Of a stretch of DNA of 33,020 nt, positions 13,058 to 21,849 are shown in pieces. The notes beneath the pieces were generated by a model. It searched no databases. It was not told where the DNA came from and saw only the letters and a program-made list of their open reading frames with translations. Source of the stretch: Phycisphaerales bacterium (lineage in GTDB: Bacteria; Planctomycetota; Phycisphaerae; Phycisphaerales; SM1A02); assembly GCA_007693845.1 (NCBI GenBank), contig RECV01000126.1:1-33020 (forward strand), read 5' to 3'. Position 1 is the first letter of the stretch. Every line of letters begins with the position of its first letter. Made by a program: the position numbers and the translations under genes.

Positions 13058-15565
13058 ATGAAGGCGACCTTTCTCCGTTCCGGCCTCTCTCCGATCGTCC
13101 TGCTGTGCCTCACGCTGGTGGTGGGGTTGATCACCGCGCCCGCCTCGGCGCAGGGAACGTTCAACACGGTGCCGGACCCGATCGACAGTCGCGAGCTCGA
13201 CGGCTATGCCGAACGCCTGGGCCTGAGCCCGCAACAGCGTCAACTGATCTCTGAGTTTCATCAGGACTATCTGGACCGGTACCGCCAGTTGCGCGAAGGA
13301 GAGATCGAGGACTTTCTCTCGGAGATGCGGTCACTGACCCGTAGCTTCGACATGTCCAACCTGCCGATCATGGAGCGGCTGGTCCGAACCGCCGATCGAT
13401 TGATGCGGCGGATCGAACAGTTGGATGAATCCTTTTTCAACGATGTGGAGTCCGTGCTGACGGAGGATCAACAGCGTGTGGTGCCACGTGTTCGCATGGC
13501 GCGCACGCGGCTTCGGTACGGCAACGAAATGACGCGCGGTATCGACTTCATCAATCCTGCGGTGCGCATCGACCTCACGGAGTTCGTGCAGGAGCTCGAT
13601 CTCTCGCGCGCTGATCTCGAACGCATCGATCCGGTTCTGATGTCCTACGAACAGCGATTGACACGAGGCGCGAAAGACGTCTTTGAAGCGGGGGCGACGA
13701 TGATGCTTGAAGCCATGCGCGAAATGGATCGCGCGGGGTTCACCGATCCGGACCTCGAGCAACGCGAACTCATGTTGCAGATGTTTCAGCACTTCCAGGA
13801 AATCTGGGCGGATTTGACCGAAGATCTCATGAAGGAAACGAAGCGGGTCACGGATCTGCACCGCCGCACGTTCCGCGATCTGGCGCAACTGCTTCCGGAG
13901 GAACCGGCGCGTGAACTTCGCCGCAGTTACCTCTCGCGGGCGTACCCGCAGGCCGCAGCCATCGGCCGGGCGGCGGAGCGCCAGTTCACGACCGTGCTCG
14001 AAGCTGTCGACCAAGTGGATGAATCAACGCGACGTTCCGTTCGAAACATGTACGAGGCCCACCGGCAGCAGCAGGATCGCCTTGCTAACGAAATGATGGA
14101 CGTACTGGATGAGCAGCGGCAGAATCTGACCCTGGCGCAGATGATCCGCCGCTCCGAAGGCGAGTTTCGCGCTCAAATCGAAGAACTGACCGAACGTGCG
14201 AACGAGCGCGACCAGACGATCGTCAACTCACTTCACGGGCTGATCGGCACCGAGACGGCGTCCGCACTCAATCTGTCCGAAACCGTCGAGGAGGACAGTA
14301 ACCGGGGGAACCGCTGGCGTGCGCGGCGAGGCCGTCCCGGTGGTGGCGGCATGGCGCGCGGCGGGGAACGACGCGACGCGGCGGAACTCCGCCGCGAAAT
14401 GCGGCCGGAAACACCGCTGCCCGGCCCGCTCAACCGCCGCGATGTTCAACAGTTCCAGCAGCGGGCCCAACTCTCCGATGGAGAGAAGCAACTTCTGGAT
14501 GTCTTGCTGGACACCTACACCGAGGGCTACTCGGAGATCAACCGCGAAAAAATCGCTCCGCTCATGCTGGCGGTACAACGCTTCGAAAATCCCACGGGCG
14601 ATGATGCGGATCGCATGCCGGATGGCGAAGAGATCATGAAGATCATTGAAATGCATGACGCCGCACTGCGCGCCATCGTTGAACTGGAGGAATCGTTCTT
14701 CAACGATGTCGCTTCGGGGTTGTACGAAGGCGAGCCCTCGGAAGAACTCGATCGGTGGCAACTGTCCCGTCGTCGAGCGGCCTTCGCGCCGCTTCCGAGC
14801 CCGAGTGAAGCCAGCCGCGCCCAACGCGCTGGAGGTCCGGGCGGGATGAGGATGTTCGCCCAGGCCGCGGAAGCTGCGGTCGACGTGTCGCGTTTGCTGA
14901 GCGAGCTGCGCATCGATACCGCCGATCAGCGCGTTGATGAATTGCTGAAGGACTACGAATACGAAGTCACCGAGTTGTTTGAAGAGCGATACGACCTTGA
15001 ACGACAAATGCGCGGCGCGTTTCTGTCCATGCGGGCCGGCGGCGAAGGTCGTGCCCGCGGCCGTGAATTCGGCCGCGTGATGCGCGAAGTCGGCAGCACC
15101 AGCCGCGAGGTCAATGAAGCCATCGTCATCAACAACCGACACCTGCTGGATCAGCTTCTTGACGCCCTGCCGTCCGCGTCGGCCGGCCAGGTGCGCGAGC
15201 AGTACTACCGGCGCGCCTTCCCTCAGGTCTACAACGACCCCGACCGCGCGCACGACATGCTGCAGACGGTCATGAGTATCGACTCACTCTCCGATCGACA
15301 GCGGATGCGCATTCAGGAATTGAACATCGACTACCGGATGACCTACGCCGCCCTGTCCGAAGACATGGTGGACCTGATGATGAGCGGCGAAGAAGAGGAC
15401 GACGGGCGCGGCCGCGCCCGTCGTCGCAGCTTCGCAGACCCAGACCAGTCGCGGATCGAGCAGTTGCGATTTGAGCGGCGCGAATTGAGCGAACGCATTA
15501 GACGGCAGGTCCAGTCGATCCTGACCGAGCAGCAACGCGGCGCGATCGATATGGTGCAGCGGTAA
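13058..15565 (+). CDS. large exported helical protein with internal duplication
   Basis: The 835-residue protein begins with a clear signal peptide (MKATFLRSGLSPIVLLCLTL then a small-residue region ending ASAQ). The mature protein is almost entirely charged helix with coiled-coil potential. Two halves resemble each other. Half 1 has LGLSPQQRQLISEFHQDY, LDESFFNDVESVL and SYLSRAYPQA. Half 2 has AQLSDGEKQLLDVLLDTY, LEESFFNDVASGL and YYRRAFPQV, in the same order. They are joined by an Arg/Gly-rich linker (about residues 420-455). The helices with LSxxQ-type starts recall CpxP/Spy-like periplasmic proteins, but the match is loose. GGAG lies before the ATG. The long open frame upstream of 13058 lies in the DinB gene. 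Function unknown; likely periplasmic. Confidence 0.82.
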   Translation: MKATFLRSGLSPIVLLCLTLVVGLITAPASAQGTFNTVPDPIDSRELDGYAERLGLSPQQRQLISEFHQDYLDRYRQLREGEIEDFLSEMRSLTRSFDMSNLPIMERLVRTADRLMRRIEQLDESFFNDVESVLTEDQQRVVPRVRMARTRLRYGNEMTRGIDFINPAVRIDLTEFVQELDLSRADLERIDPVLMSYEQRLTRGAKDVFEAGATMMLEAMREMDRAGFTDPDLEQRELMLQMFQHFQEIWADLTEDLMKETKRVTDLHRRTFRDLAQLLPEEPARELRRSYLSRAYPQAAAIGRAAERQFTTVLEAVDQVDESTRRSVRNMYEAHRQQQDRLANEMMDVLDEQRQNLTLAQMIRRSEGEFRAQIEELTERANERDQTIVNSLHGLIGTETASALNLSETVEEDSNRGNRWRARRGRPGGGGMARGGERRDAAELRREMRPETPLPGPLNRRDVQQFQQRAQLSDGEKQLLDVLLDTYTEGYSEINREKIAPLMLAVQRFENPTGDDADRMPDGEEIMKIIEMHDAALRAIVELEESFFNDVASGLYEGEPSEELDRWQLSRRRAAFAPLPSPSEASRAQRAGGPGGMRMFAQAAEAAVDVSRLLSELRIDTADQRVDELLKDYEYEVTELFEERYDLERQMRGAFLSMRAGGEGRARGREFGRVMREVGSTSREVNEAIVINNRHLLDQLLDALPSASAGQVREQYYRRAFPQVYNDPDRAHDMLQTVMSIDSLSDRQRMRIQELNIDYRMTYAALSEDMVDLMMSGEEEDDGRGRARRRSFADPDQSRIEQLRFERRELSERIRRQVQSILTEQQRGAIDMVQR

Positions 15566-15697
15566 AGCTGTTTCCTGATTGATCGTGGGTGGGGCGGGCG
15601 TGAGGTCGAACCTGATCCCCGGCGGTCGGTTACAGTGTTGCTTCAGGATTTCAACCCCCCCGGAGGATGGGTCTCTCCCTCGCGACCGCACGCACCG

Positions 15698-17329
15698 ATG
15701 TCCTCGGTTCCACAAGACCAACTCGTGCTTGAGCCGGTCAGCGGTCCGAGTTTCGCCGCCACGACCGTTGAGCCGGACGCGCCCATGATTCTCGGCCGCG
15801 GCAGCGAAGCCGACATCATTTTGTTTGATGAAACCGTCTCACGCCGTCACGCGATGATCAGCCGGCGGCGGCAGACGTGGCTTTTGAGTGACCTGGGCAG
15901 TCGACACGGCACATTCCTCAACGGTGTGACTTTGACAGCAAACACGCCGACTGTCATCGCGAACGGCGACCTGATCGGCATCCATCCGTGGGTGCTCAAG
16001 GTCCGGATCGGCAGTCAGTCGGCCGAGTTCACGCACACTGTGGATGACACCTACAGCCAGACGTGCCTGATCGAACGCGTCACACCCGATCAGACCGCGG
16101 CCCTTGCGCAACAACGACTGGATCTGCTCATCGATTGCGCCGCGGCGATCAATTCGGCCACGGATGAACAGCAGTTGGGAGAAGCGGTGCTGGATTCGGC
16201 CCTGGCCGGCAGCGGCTTCGAACGGGCCGCCCTTCTCCGCCAGCACGGTAGCGAGAACGAAATCGAATTGCTCACGGCGCGCAATAGCGATCAAAAAGAT
16301 GCGCGCGAGGGATTCGTTTTCAGCCGATCACTCCTGCGTGTCGCGTCGCAGGGCGAACTGGCGCGCTTGACGGACCGTAACGTCGGCGCGGACTACGGCA
16401 TGTCGGTCGTGGAGAAGGGCGTGACCGCGGCTCTCTGCTCGCCCATTTTGCTGGGACCGAGCATCGCGGCGTACCTGTACCTTGACGCGGTCTCGGCCGG
16501 CAAACGCGTGGCCGATGACGCAGCGACGTTCTGCCAGGTCATTGCGCGACTCTGCGGCCTGGCGTATGCGAACCTGAAACGCCAGGATCTGGAGCGGCGA
16601 ACACGTCTTCTGGAATCGGAAATGAATGCGGCGCGCAATGCGCAGCTCATGATTCTCCCCAAACCGCACGGCGCGGTCGGACCGATCGAGTACGCGGTTG
16701 AAGTTCGCCCGGGTCGCTTTGTGGCGGGTGATCTCTTCGATGTGATTCCGCTGGATGCGGATCGAACGGCTGTCTTTCTCGGTGATGTGGCCGGCCACGG
16801 CGTCGGCGCCGGCGTGATCATGGCTGCGGCGCAGGCACACCTGCAGGCAGACCTGAAACACGGCGGCCAGCCCGCCGAGGTGGTCTCCTCACTGAATCGG
16901 TACCTCACGCATCACACCGCGCCGACGAGTTTTCTCTCGCTGTGGCTGGGCATCTTCGACCGCGCACAAGGGACCGTTCAATTTCTCGATGCCGGCCACG
17001 GCTACTGGATGATTCATGCGGGCGGCGACGATCAACCGCGCCGCTACGAACTGGGTGAGATTCCCGTCGGCATCGATCCCGATATCGAATATCAGACCGA
17101 AACGCTGGCTTTCGGTCCTGACGAGAGATTGCTGGTGTTCAGTGACGGCGTGGTGGAGCAGACACTCCCCGATGGCAGCCGCATCGGGCTTCAACGCGTG
17201 CTCGATCTCTTTCGCGGGAGCATAGATTGCCACGATGAAGTCCGCACGGTATTCAATCTGATCGAACAACTTTCGGGACGCACCAGCTTCGACGATGACA
17301 CCACGGTCGCATCCATCCGCTGGAACTGA
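15698..17329 (+). CDS. FHA-GAF-SpoIIE (PP2C) serine phosphatase
   Basis: The 543-residue protein has three domains. An N-terminal FHA domain (about 20-115) carries GRGSEAD, SRRHAMISR and LGSRHGTFLNG, the phosphothreonine-binding loops. A GAF-like domain (about 140-310) has the C-terminal pattern ILLGPSIAAYLYLDA. A SpoIIE/RsbU PP2C domain (about 330-543) shows VAGDLFDV, LGDVAGHGVGAG, LDAGHGYWM, FSDGVVE and FDDDTTV, so the metal-binding aspartates are present. Such proteins act as cytoplasmic signalling phosphatases, often on anti-sigma-factor antagonists, switched by phosphothreonine partners and small ligands. No kinase or STAS protein is next to it. A GTG at 15635 in frame would add 21 residues; the ATG is chosen because the FHA domain begins soon after. 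It converges on an ECF sigma factor gene. Confidence 0.92.
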   Translation: MSSVPQDQLVLEPVSGPSFAATTVEPDAPMILGRGSEADIILFDETVSRRHAMISRRRQTWLLSDLGSRHGTFLNGVTLTANTPTVIANGDLIGIHPWVLKVRIGSQSAEFTHTVDDTYSQTCLIERVTPDQTAALAQQRLDLLIDCAAAINSATDEQQLGEAVLDSALAGSGFERAALLRQHGSENEIELLTARNSDQKDAREGFVFSRSLLRVASQGELARLTDRNVGADYGMSVVEKGVTAALCSPILLGPSIAAYLYLDAVSAGKRVADDAATFCQVIARLCGLAYANLKRQDLERRTRLLESEMNAARNAQLMILPKPHGAVGPIEYAVEVRPGRFVAGDLFDVIPLDADRTAVFLGDVAGHGVGAGVIMAAAQAHLQADLKHGGQPAEVVSSLNRYLTHHTAPTSFLSLWLGIFDRAQGTVQFLDAGHGYWMIHAGGDDQPRRYELGEIPVGIDPDIEYQTETLAFGPDERLLVFSDGVVEQTLPDGSRIGLQRVLDLFRGSIDCHDEVRTVFNLIEQLSGRTSFDDDTTVASIRWN

Positions 17330-17448
17330 TGCTGCAACTGCAGGCCGACTCGAACTGAGCGATGACAAGAAAATGGTGATCTCGTAAGGCCGCAGGACAA
17401 TGATTCACGATTGGCCGGGTTTCGCTCGGATAAGAGCGCCAAAGCGCT

Positions 17449-18054
17449 TCAGTCGGTTGATTCGGCGCGCAGCGTGCGGCGCAACCATGCCCGGGCAAAT
17501 CGCCAGTCATCCTTGACGGTGCGTGGTGAAACATTGAGCACCAGTGCGGTCTCTTCAACGCTGAGTCCGCCGAAGAATCGCATATCCACAACACGTGCCT
17601 GCCGCGGACTGAGCTCGCGCAGGCGTTCAATCGCTTCGTGGACGGCGATGATGTCGAGCCGCTCCTCGACATCGAGGAGTTGATCCGCCTCATGCAGCGA
17701 CAATCGCGATGCGCGCCCGCCGCGCTTTTTCGCTTGTGCCGCGCGGGCGTGGTCCACCAGCACATGTCGAATCACTTCTGCCGCGAGCGCGAAAAAGTGA
17801 GTGCGGTCCTTCCACTGCACGTTCGCGCAGCCGGCGAGTTTGAGGTACGCCTCATTGACCAGTGCGGTCGCCTGAAGCGTGTGGTTGGCGCGTTCGGATT
17901 TCAGATAGGACTGCGCGAGCGCGCGCAGTTCCGGGTACAAGTTCGAGACGGCCTGGTCGATGCGCCGCGATGAGGCATCGGAGCCCGACGATGCCGCAGC
18001 GGATGAGTCCGGTCCGTCGGCCCCGGTGCCTTGCGATTTTGGCGCAGTGGACAT
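17449..18054 (-). CDS. ECF sigma factor, TIGR02999-like
   Basis: The 201-residue protein has sigma region 2 (LYPELRALAQSYLKSER, HTLQATALVNEAYLKL, HFFALAAEVIRHVLVDHAR). A basic linker (KKRGGRASRLSL) and region 4 (LRELSPRQARVVDMRFFGGL, VEETALVLNVSPRTVKDDW) follow. The pattern matches the TIGR02999 ECF group, common in Planctomycetes and Acidobacteria, which often lacks a linked anti-sigma factor; none is seen here. The N-terminal 25 residues are Ser/Ala-rich. GGAGAA before the ATG at 18054 sets the start. A promoter (TTGATT/TATATT) lies about 90 bases upstream. The FHA-PP2C gene converges on it, but a regulatory link is only a guess. Confidence 0.92.
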   Translation of the reverse strand: MSTAPKSQGTGADGPDSSAAASSGSDASSRRIDQAVSNLYPELRALAQSYLKSERANHTLQATALVNEAYLKLAGCANVQWKDRTHFFALAAEVIRHVLVDHARAAQAKKRGGRASRLSLHEADQLLDVEERLDIIAVHEAIERLRELSPRQARVVDMRFFGGLSVEETALVLNVSPRTVKDDWRFARAWLRRTLRAESTD

Positions 18055-18142
18055 GGCGATTCTCCAGAGCATCGCGGCGTGAAATCACCGGCCGCCGCAC
18101 CACCCCACGTGGACGTCGGGCGCCGGCTCACCACCCATATGG

Positions 18143-18170
18143 AATATACCACCGACGCACAACGAATCAA
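18143..18170 (-). promoter_or_regulatory. predicted promoter of the TIGR02999-like sigma gene
   Basis: On the minus strand TTGATT (18165-18170) and TATATT (18143-18148) are 16 bases apart, matching 4 and 5 of 6 consensus bases. The start site would lie about 80 bases before the ATG. The promoter lies inside the 225-base gap between this gene and the small gene upstream. Confidence 0.5.
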
Positions 18171-18279
18171 TTTGCGCGGATTGATCAGCGTTCAGGCCAC
18201 TGAAAACCGCCTGTGGACCGATGGCGTTGCCGGCCGGAACCGCTCGGACCAGGTGGGACCGGAGCCGCATCGGCAAGGG

Positions 18280-18570
18280 TCAGGCCTGAACATCGATCCG
18301 GCGCTTTCGTGACTTGTCACTGTCTTCCGGCGCGTGCGGGTTCTCGTTTCGACGATGTTCCTGCTCGGCCTGCTCGGAGTTGTTGGGCGGCAGTTTGCGG
18401 AGCGCCTCGGCGTTTTCAACGCCGGCGATGCGCAGTTCGATGACATCCTGAAATCGGCGCGCACTGGAATCGCGCGCGGCCTTTTCCTTGTCCCGCGCTT
18501 TGCTTGCTGCCTGCTGCGCCTGGGCGGCCTGCAGCAACGAGGTCTCGATGGGGGAACCGATGACACTCAT
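18280..18570 (-). CDS. small uncharacterised protein, Ala/Arg/Lys-rich N-terminal helix
   Basis: The 96-residue protein begins MSVIGSPIETSLLQAAQAQQ and continues with a charged helix (KARDKEKAARDSSARRFQD). A short ordered-looking segment DVIELRIAGVENAEALRKLP follows, then an Asn/Glu/Arg-rich, probably disordered tail ending RRIDVQA. I recall similar short proteins in planctomycete genomes with the same layout (IGS start, helical basic middle, hydrophobic 'I-AGVE' segment, disordered tail ending near 'DVxA'), but not their function. No signal peptide is present. It lies 110 bases after the exported TPR gene and upstream of the sigma gene, all on one strand. Confidence 0.7.
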   Translation of the reverse strand: MSVIGSPIETSLLQAAQAQQAASKARDKEKAARDSSARRFQDVIELRIAGVENAEALRKLPPNNSEQAEQEHRRNENPHAPEDSDKSRKRRIDVQA

Positions 18571-18680
18571 TCACAGGTATCTATCGGCCGAATCAAAGCG
18601 CGGCCTGAAGATTCCCCCGAATCATGCCGACTGCCGATAATGTCACCCTTGGCGAGCTTGTGAGACACGTCCGCTGGAGA

Positions 18681-20534
18681 TCATTTGTCCGCGGGGAGGT
18701 CAATCTCAGCGCCTTGCTCAAGAGATTCCTCGACGTGATCCCGCAGCGTATCGTCGAGATCGCCCAGCGCATCGTCATCATCAAGCCAGATGGCGCGCAG
18801 CAGCGGAACCAGCGGATCGTCCGGCCGCGCTTCGGCCAAGCTCGCCATGCCCGACTCAACCATCTCCCGGTCTTCGAACTGGTGACCGAGATAGGCGATC
18901 AGAAACGATGCCGAGGCCTTGTCTCGCGGCTGCTCCTGTCGAAGACGGAGTTCGCTGATCATTTCATCCAGGTGTTCTTGCGGCGGCAGGAGGTTAGCGC
19001 CGTAGCGCACATCGATCATTTCGGGTTGGTCGATCAACAGACGCTGCAGCGTCACGGACGCTGATCGGTAGAGTCGCCCTCCGAGTTGGGCGTGCCCGAG
19101 ACCGGCCCGGGCCACCGGGTGGTCTCGCACGATTCGCAGCGAGCGGTTGAACGTCTGCTCGGCGAGGAAGTACGACTGTGCTTCAAGCTGCTCTTCCGCC
19201 TGCCGGAACAGCTCAGCAAAACGGTCCTCTTCATCGGGCGAGAGGCGATCGATCCGCTGGCCGTGTCGAAGCGCGGGGAGCAAAGTCGAGAAGCCCGGTT
19301 CTGCGCCGATCGGACCGTCCTCGTCCGGTCCCCGCTCGCGACGGGTGGTCTCGCGCGCGAAGTCATCCGGCAAACCGATGCCACCCGTTTCAGGTGCATC
19401 GCGTTCGAGGGCATCGATCTCCTCGTCGGTCTCAAGCGGCATCGTCGCTCGGTCATCACGCGTCGGCGTACCGCGATCTCGCAACTGACGCAGGGTCTGA
19501 CGCAGATCGTCAAATTCTTCATCGAGGGCGCCGATCATGGTGGCGTCGACACTAAGGCGCACGTTCGGCGAATCAGCGTATCGATCGGCGATGCGCTGAA
19601 GGATACGCGCGTAATCGGAGTCCGGCGTCGCGCGAACCCGATCATCCGCGCGGACTTCCCGATCTCCCCGATCATCCCGATCGCGGTCCGGCGTGCGCGG
19701 GTCGGGCTCGTCGATCCAGCGCGAGAACCCGGGTTCAAACGCCGCGCCGATCTGCCGGTCAATGCGTTGGTGCGCGATATCCTGCCGAAGTCGCATGTAG
19801 TCGAAACTCGACATGGCATCGGTGATCCGTGCTTCGTCGATTGAAGCGGCGCGCAACCCCCGCAACGGGGAGGCGGTGATCACGTACGGCTCACCTTCTG
19901 CAGTGCGCATCGTGCTGACCGCATACGGTTGGATCTCGCGTTCCGCCATACGCCCGGTGGCGAGGGATGTGGTCATCCGGTCGAGTTCCACCTGAAAATC
20001 ATCGCGCGGCCGGAAGTGGTCGCCGACGAATCGATCGGTGTCGGGCATGACGCCCGATCGAACATCTCGCGCCGTCGCGCCCGAAAAATCCCGCTGGTAC
20101 TCAATCATGCCGAATTCCTGTCCGATTCGAAACGGCTCGCGGCCCATGGGGGTTCGGAACACTTCGGGACTCGACAGTGCAGCGCCGGAACGGAATCCGA
20201 AAAGATCATCCGCACCGATGGCACCCCGGAAGTCCGCCTCTGCGCCGTATCCGACCGCGCCGCGGAAACCGCGTCCGCCCGCCACATCGCCGGTCACGAT
20301 GCGATTACGCGCTCTGAAGTCCGGTTGCTGAATCGGTGTGTTCCGGCGACCGAACTGCGGGCTCAGGTTCGCATCCAGCGCATCACCCGCGCCCAGCGCG
20401 TCTTGCGCCGCGGCCGGACGGTCGGGTACCGCGATGAAAAACATCGGAATGACCCACGCTATCGCCAGAACAGGCGTGAGAGCCCGGCCTATCGGGCGAG
20501 GGCAACGACCGTTACGTGAAGTCTTGTTCATCAT
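18681..20534 (-). CDS. exported protein with C-terminal TPR-like repeats
   Basis: The 617-residue product has an N-terminal signal region (MMNKTSRNGRCPRPIGRALT then a hydrophobic core, cleavage near AAAQD). Residues about 60-190 are Gly/Arg/Phe-rich with repeated FRGA and DFR motifs. A disordered Asp/Arg-rich linker lies near 280-305. The C-terminal third has TPR-like helices: EEQLEAQSYFLAEQTFNRSL, RIVRDHPVARAGLGHAQLG and GRLYRSASVTLQRLLIDQP. The ATG at 20534 follows GAGGAG; the 35 extra codons of the longer frame cross a terminator-like hairpin and are discarded. Probably envelope or periplasmic. TPRs suggest a protein partner. The family is not recognised. Confidence 0.8.
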   Translation of the reverse strand: MMNKTSRNGRCPRPIGRALTPVLAIAWVIPMFFIAVPDRPAAAQDALGAGDALDANLSPQFGRRNTPIQQPDFRARNRIVTGDVAGGRGFRGAVGYGAEADFRGAIGADDLFGFRSGAALSSPEVFRTPMGREPFRIGQEFGMIEYQRDFSGATARDVRSGVMPDTDRFVGDHFRPRDDFQVELDRMTTSLATGRMAEREIQPYAVSTMRTAEGEPYVITASPLRGLRAASIDEARITDAMSSFDYMRLRQDIAHQRIDRQIGAAFEPGFSRWIDEPDPRTPDRDRDDRGDREVRADDRVRATPDSDYARILQRIADRYADSPNVRLSVDATMIGALDEEFDDLRQTLRQLRDRGTPTRDDRATMPLETDEEIDALERDAPETGGIGLPDDFARETTRRERGPDEDGPIGAEPGFSTLLPALRHGQRIDRLSPDEEDRFAELFRQAEEQLEAQSYFLAEQTFNRSLRIVRDHPVARAGLGHAQLGGRLYRSASVTLQRLLIDQPEMIDVRYGANLLPPQEHLDEMISELRLRQEQPRDKASASFLIAYLGHQFEDREMVESGMASLAEARPDDPLVPLLRAIWLDDDDALGDLDDTLRDHVEESLEQGAEIDLPADK

Positions 20535-20571
20535 GCCAGCACTCCTCATCCAGAGAAAGATCATCCGGAAG

Positions 20572-20613
20572 AAAAATTCGAGATCCGGAACGGGCCGCAC
20601 AGACCGGCTCGAA
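20572..20613 (-). terminator. intrinsic terminator or attenuator before the TPR gene
   Basis: On the minus strand TTCGAGCCGG and CCGGATCTCGAA (10 pairs with a 2-base bulge, 20577-20613) enclose a 15-base loop and are followed by ATTTTTC. A T-rich run also lies on the other flank, so it could act in both directions. It sits about 40 bases upstream of the TPR gene start codon. It may end the sigma/anti-sigma transcript or attenuate read-through into the TPR gene. Confidence 0.5.
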
Positions 20614-20803
20614 AAAATCCGGCCGTGACGTCCCTTCACCTGTATTCTATTCGGCTCTGCACCGCCGGGGATGATGCATTCGAATGCGAGTTACCGCAGG
20701 TCGCGCGGCGAAGCAGGTGAAACCCGCACCAACAAGAGGTGACGCCCCCCCAAACAACGGCCTGGCATGGGTGTTCTTCTTTTTCGGACAGGGCCAGCCG
20801 CGT

Positions 20804-21766
20804 TCACCGTCGCGCCAGCGTGCTGCCGATCAGTGAGGCGACCTGCTGCGTATCGTCCCGGCTGCAGCAGATGAGGAAATATGCCAAGTCGGATTCATTG
20901 GCCAACAGCACTTCCTTGCGGCACTTGCGACCGGTGTAAACGTGGTTCCACTGACCAAGCTGAAGCTTGCTGCAACCTTCGGAGAGCACAATGTTCTCCG
21001 CCGGCACGACGAAAATGCTAACGTGCCGAGACGGATTGGTCTCACACGCTTCAGCGCGGTACACGAGATGCGCGGCAGGATTCTGCTCGTGTGCTTCGCA
21101 GAACCCCATGCCGACGAACTCGTATCCGACATCACTCAAATCAAAGATGTACGCCTGATCAATGTTGAAGAACTCACCAAGGCGGACGACCGCTTGATCC
21201 ATTCGATGAACGGACAACTTCTTTTCCAGGACGGATTGATCGCTTGAGCAGCGGTTGTGCTCTTCGACGACCCATTGCGCAACGTCCGAGGCGACGGTGC
21301 CAGAGACGGGCCGATCGGCCGGACGAATCTCGTCGATCGGTGTGCCGAACATCCCGATTCCGACGACGGTGGCAACCGCGAGAATGACCACGGCGACCGC
21401 GGCGAAGCTGACCTGTTTCGGCCGCAGAAAGCGCGCGATCAATGCATCGAGCCAGCTTTCCGCGGGCGTATCCGCCGCGGGTTCAGTAGCCGTCGCGACG
21501 GACGAGGCCGTCGTTTCTGACTGAACCGTTTCGGACTGGACGGCGTCGGCCACCAGCATCGCCTGTATATCGGCCCGCAGCGACGCGGGAGCGACATCCC
21601 GACCGATCGCCACGTCCACGCGTTCACGCAGGCGCTGGTCGGCCTCGACGAAGGTCCGGGCTTCCGGACGCTCGGCGAGGAGGCGTTCGACCTGATCACG
21701 GTCGGCGGCTTCGAGTTCGCCATCGCAGTAGGCGCGTAATCGGGAGATGTCAGATTGATTCATCAT
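20804..21766 (-). CDS. anti-sigma factor with cysteine-rich ectodomain
   Basis: The 320-residue protein follows an ECF sigma gene after 83 bases. The N-terminal 50 residues (ISRLRAYCDGELEAADRD, LLAERPEARTFVEADQRL) resemble the anti-sigma domain of RsiW/ChrR type, but the zinc motif HxxxCxxC is absent; only Cys14 is near. One membrane segment is at about 119-140. The outside part holds seven cysteines (173, 223, 241, 265, 282, 300, 301). It also has the anti-sigma ectodomain pattern GYEFVGMGF, AAHLVYRAE, HVSIFVV and ANESDLAYFL. A linker has a tandem VQSET VQSET repeat. The ATG at 21766 is used; a TTG 3 codons earlier is possible. Role inferred: holds the upstream sigma factor at the membrane until an outside, perhaps redox, signal. 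Confidence 0.85.
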   Translation of the reverse strand: MMNQSDISRLRAYCDGELEAADRDQVERLLAERPEARTFVEADQRLRERVDVAIGRDVAPASLRADIQAMLVADAVQSETVQSETTASSVATATEPAADTPAESWLDALIARFLRPKQVSFAAVAVVILAVATVVGIGMFGTPIDEIRPADRPVSGTVASDVAQWVVEEHNRCSSDQSVLEKKLSVHRMDQAVVRLGEFFNIDQAYIFDLSDVGYEFVGMGFCEAHEQNPAAHLVYRAEACETNPSRHVSIFVVPAENIVLSEGCSKLQLGQWNHVYTGRKCRKEVLLANESDLAYFLICCSRDDTQQVASLIGSTLARR

Positions 21767-21849
21767 GGCAGTCAACGTGGTGATTTCGGGTCAGCAGAGA
21801 GATCCTTGCTCGGATTATCCGGCGTTCAACAGCTTCCCGCTATGTCACT

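Noticed and set aside
14228-15253. 341-codon minus-strand frame
   Set aside because: Antisense to the duplicated helical protein, with no domain pattern.
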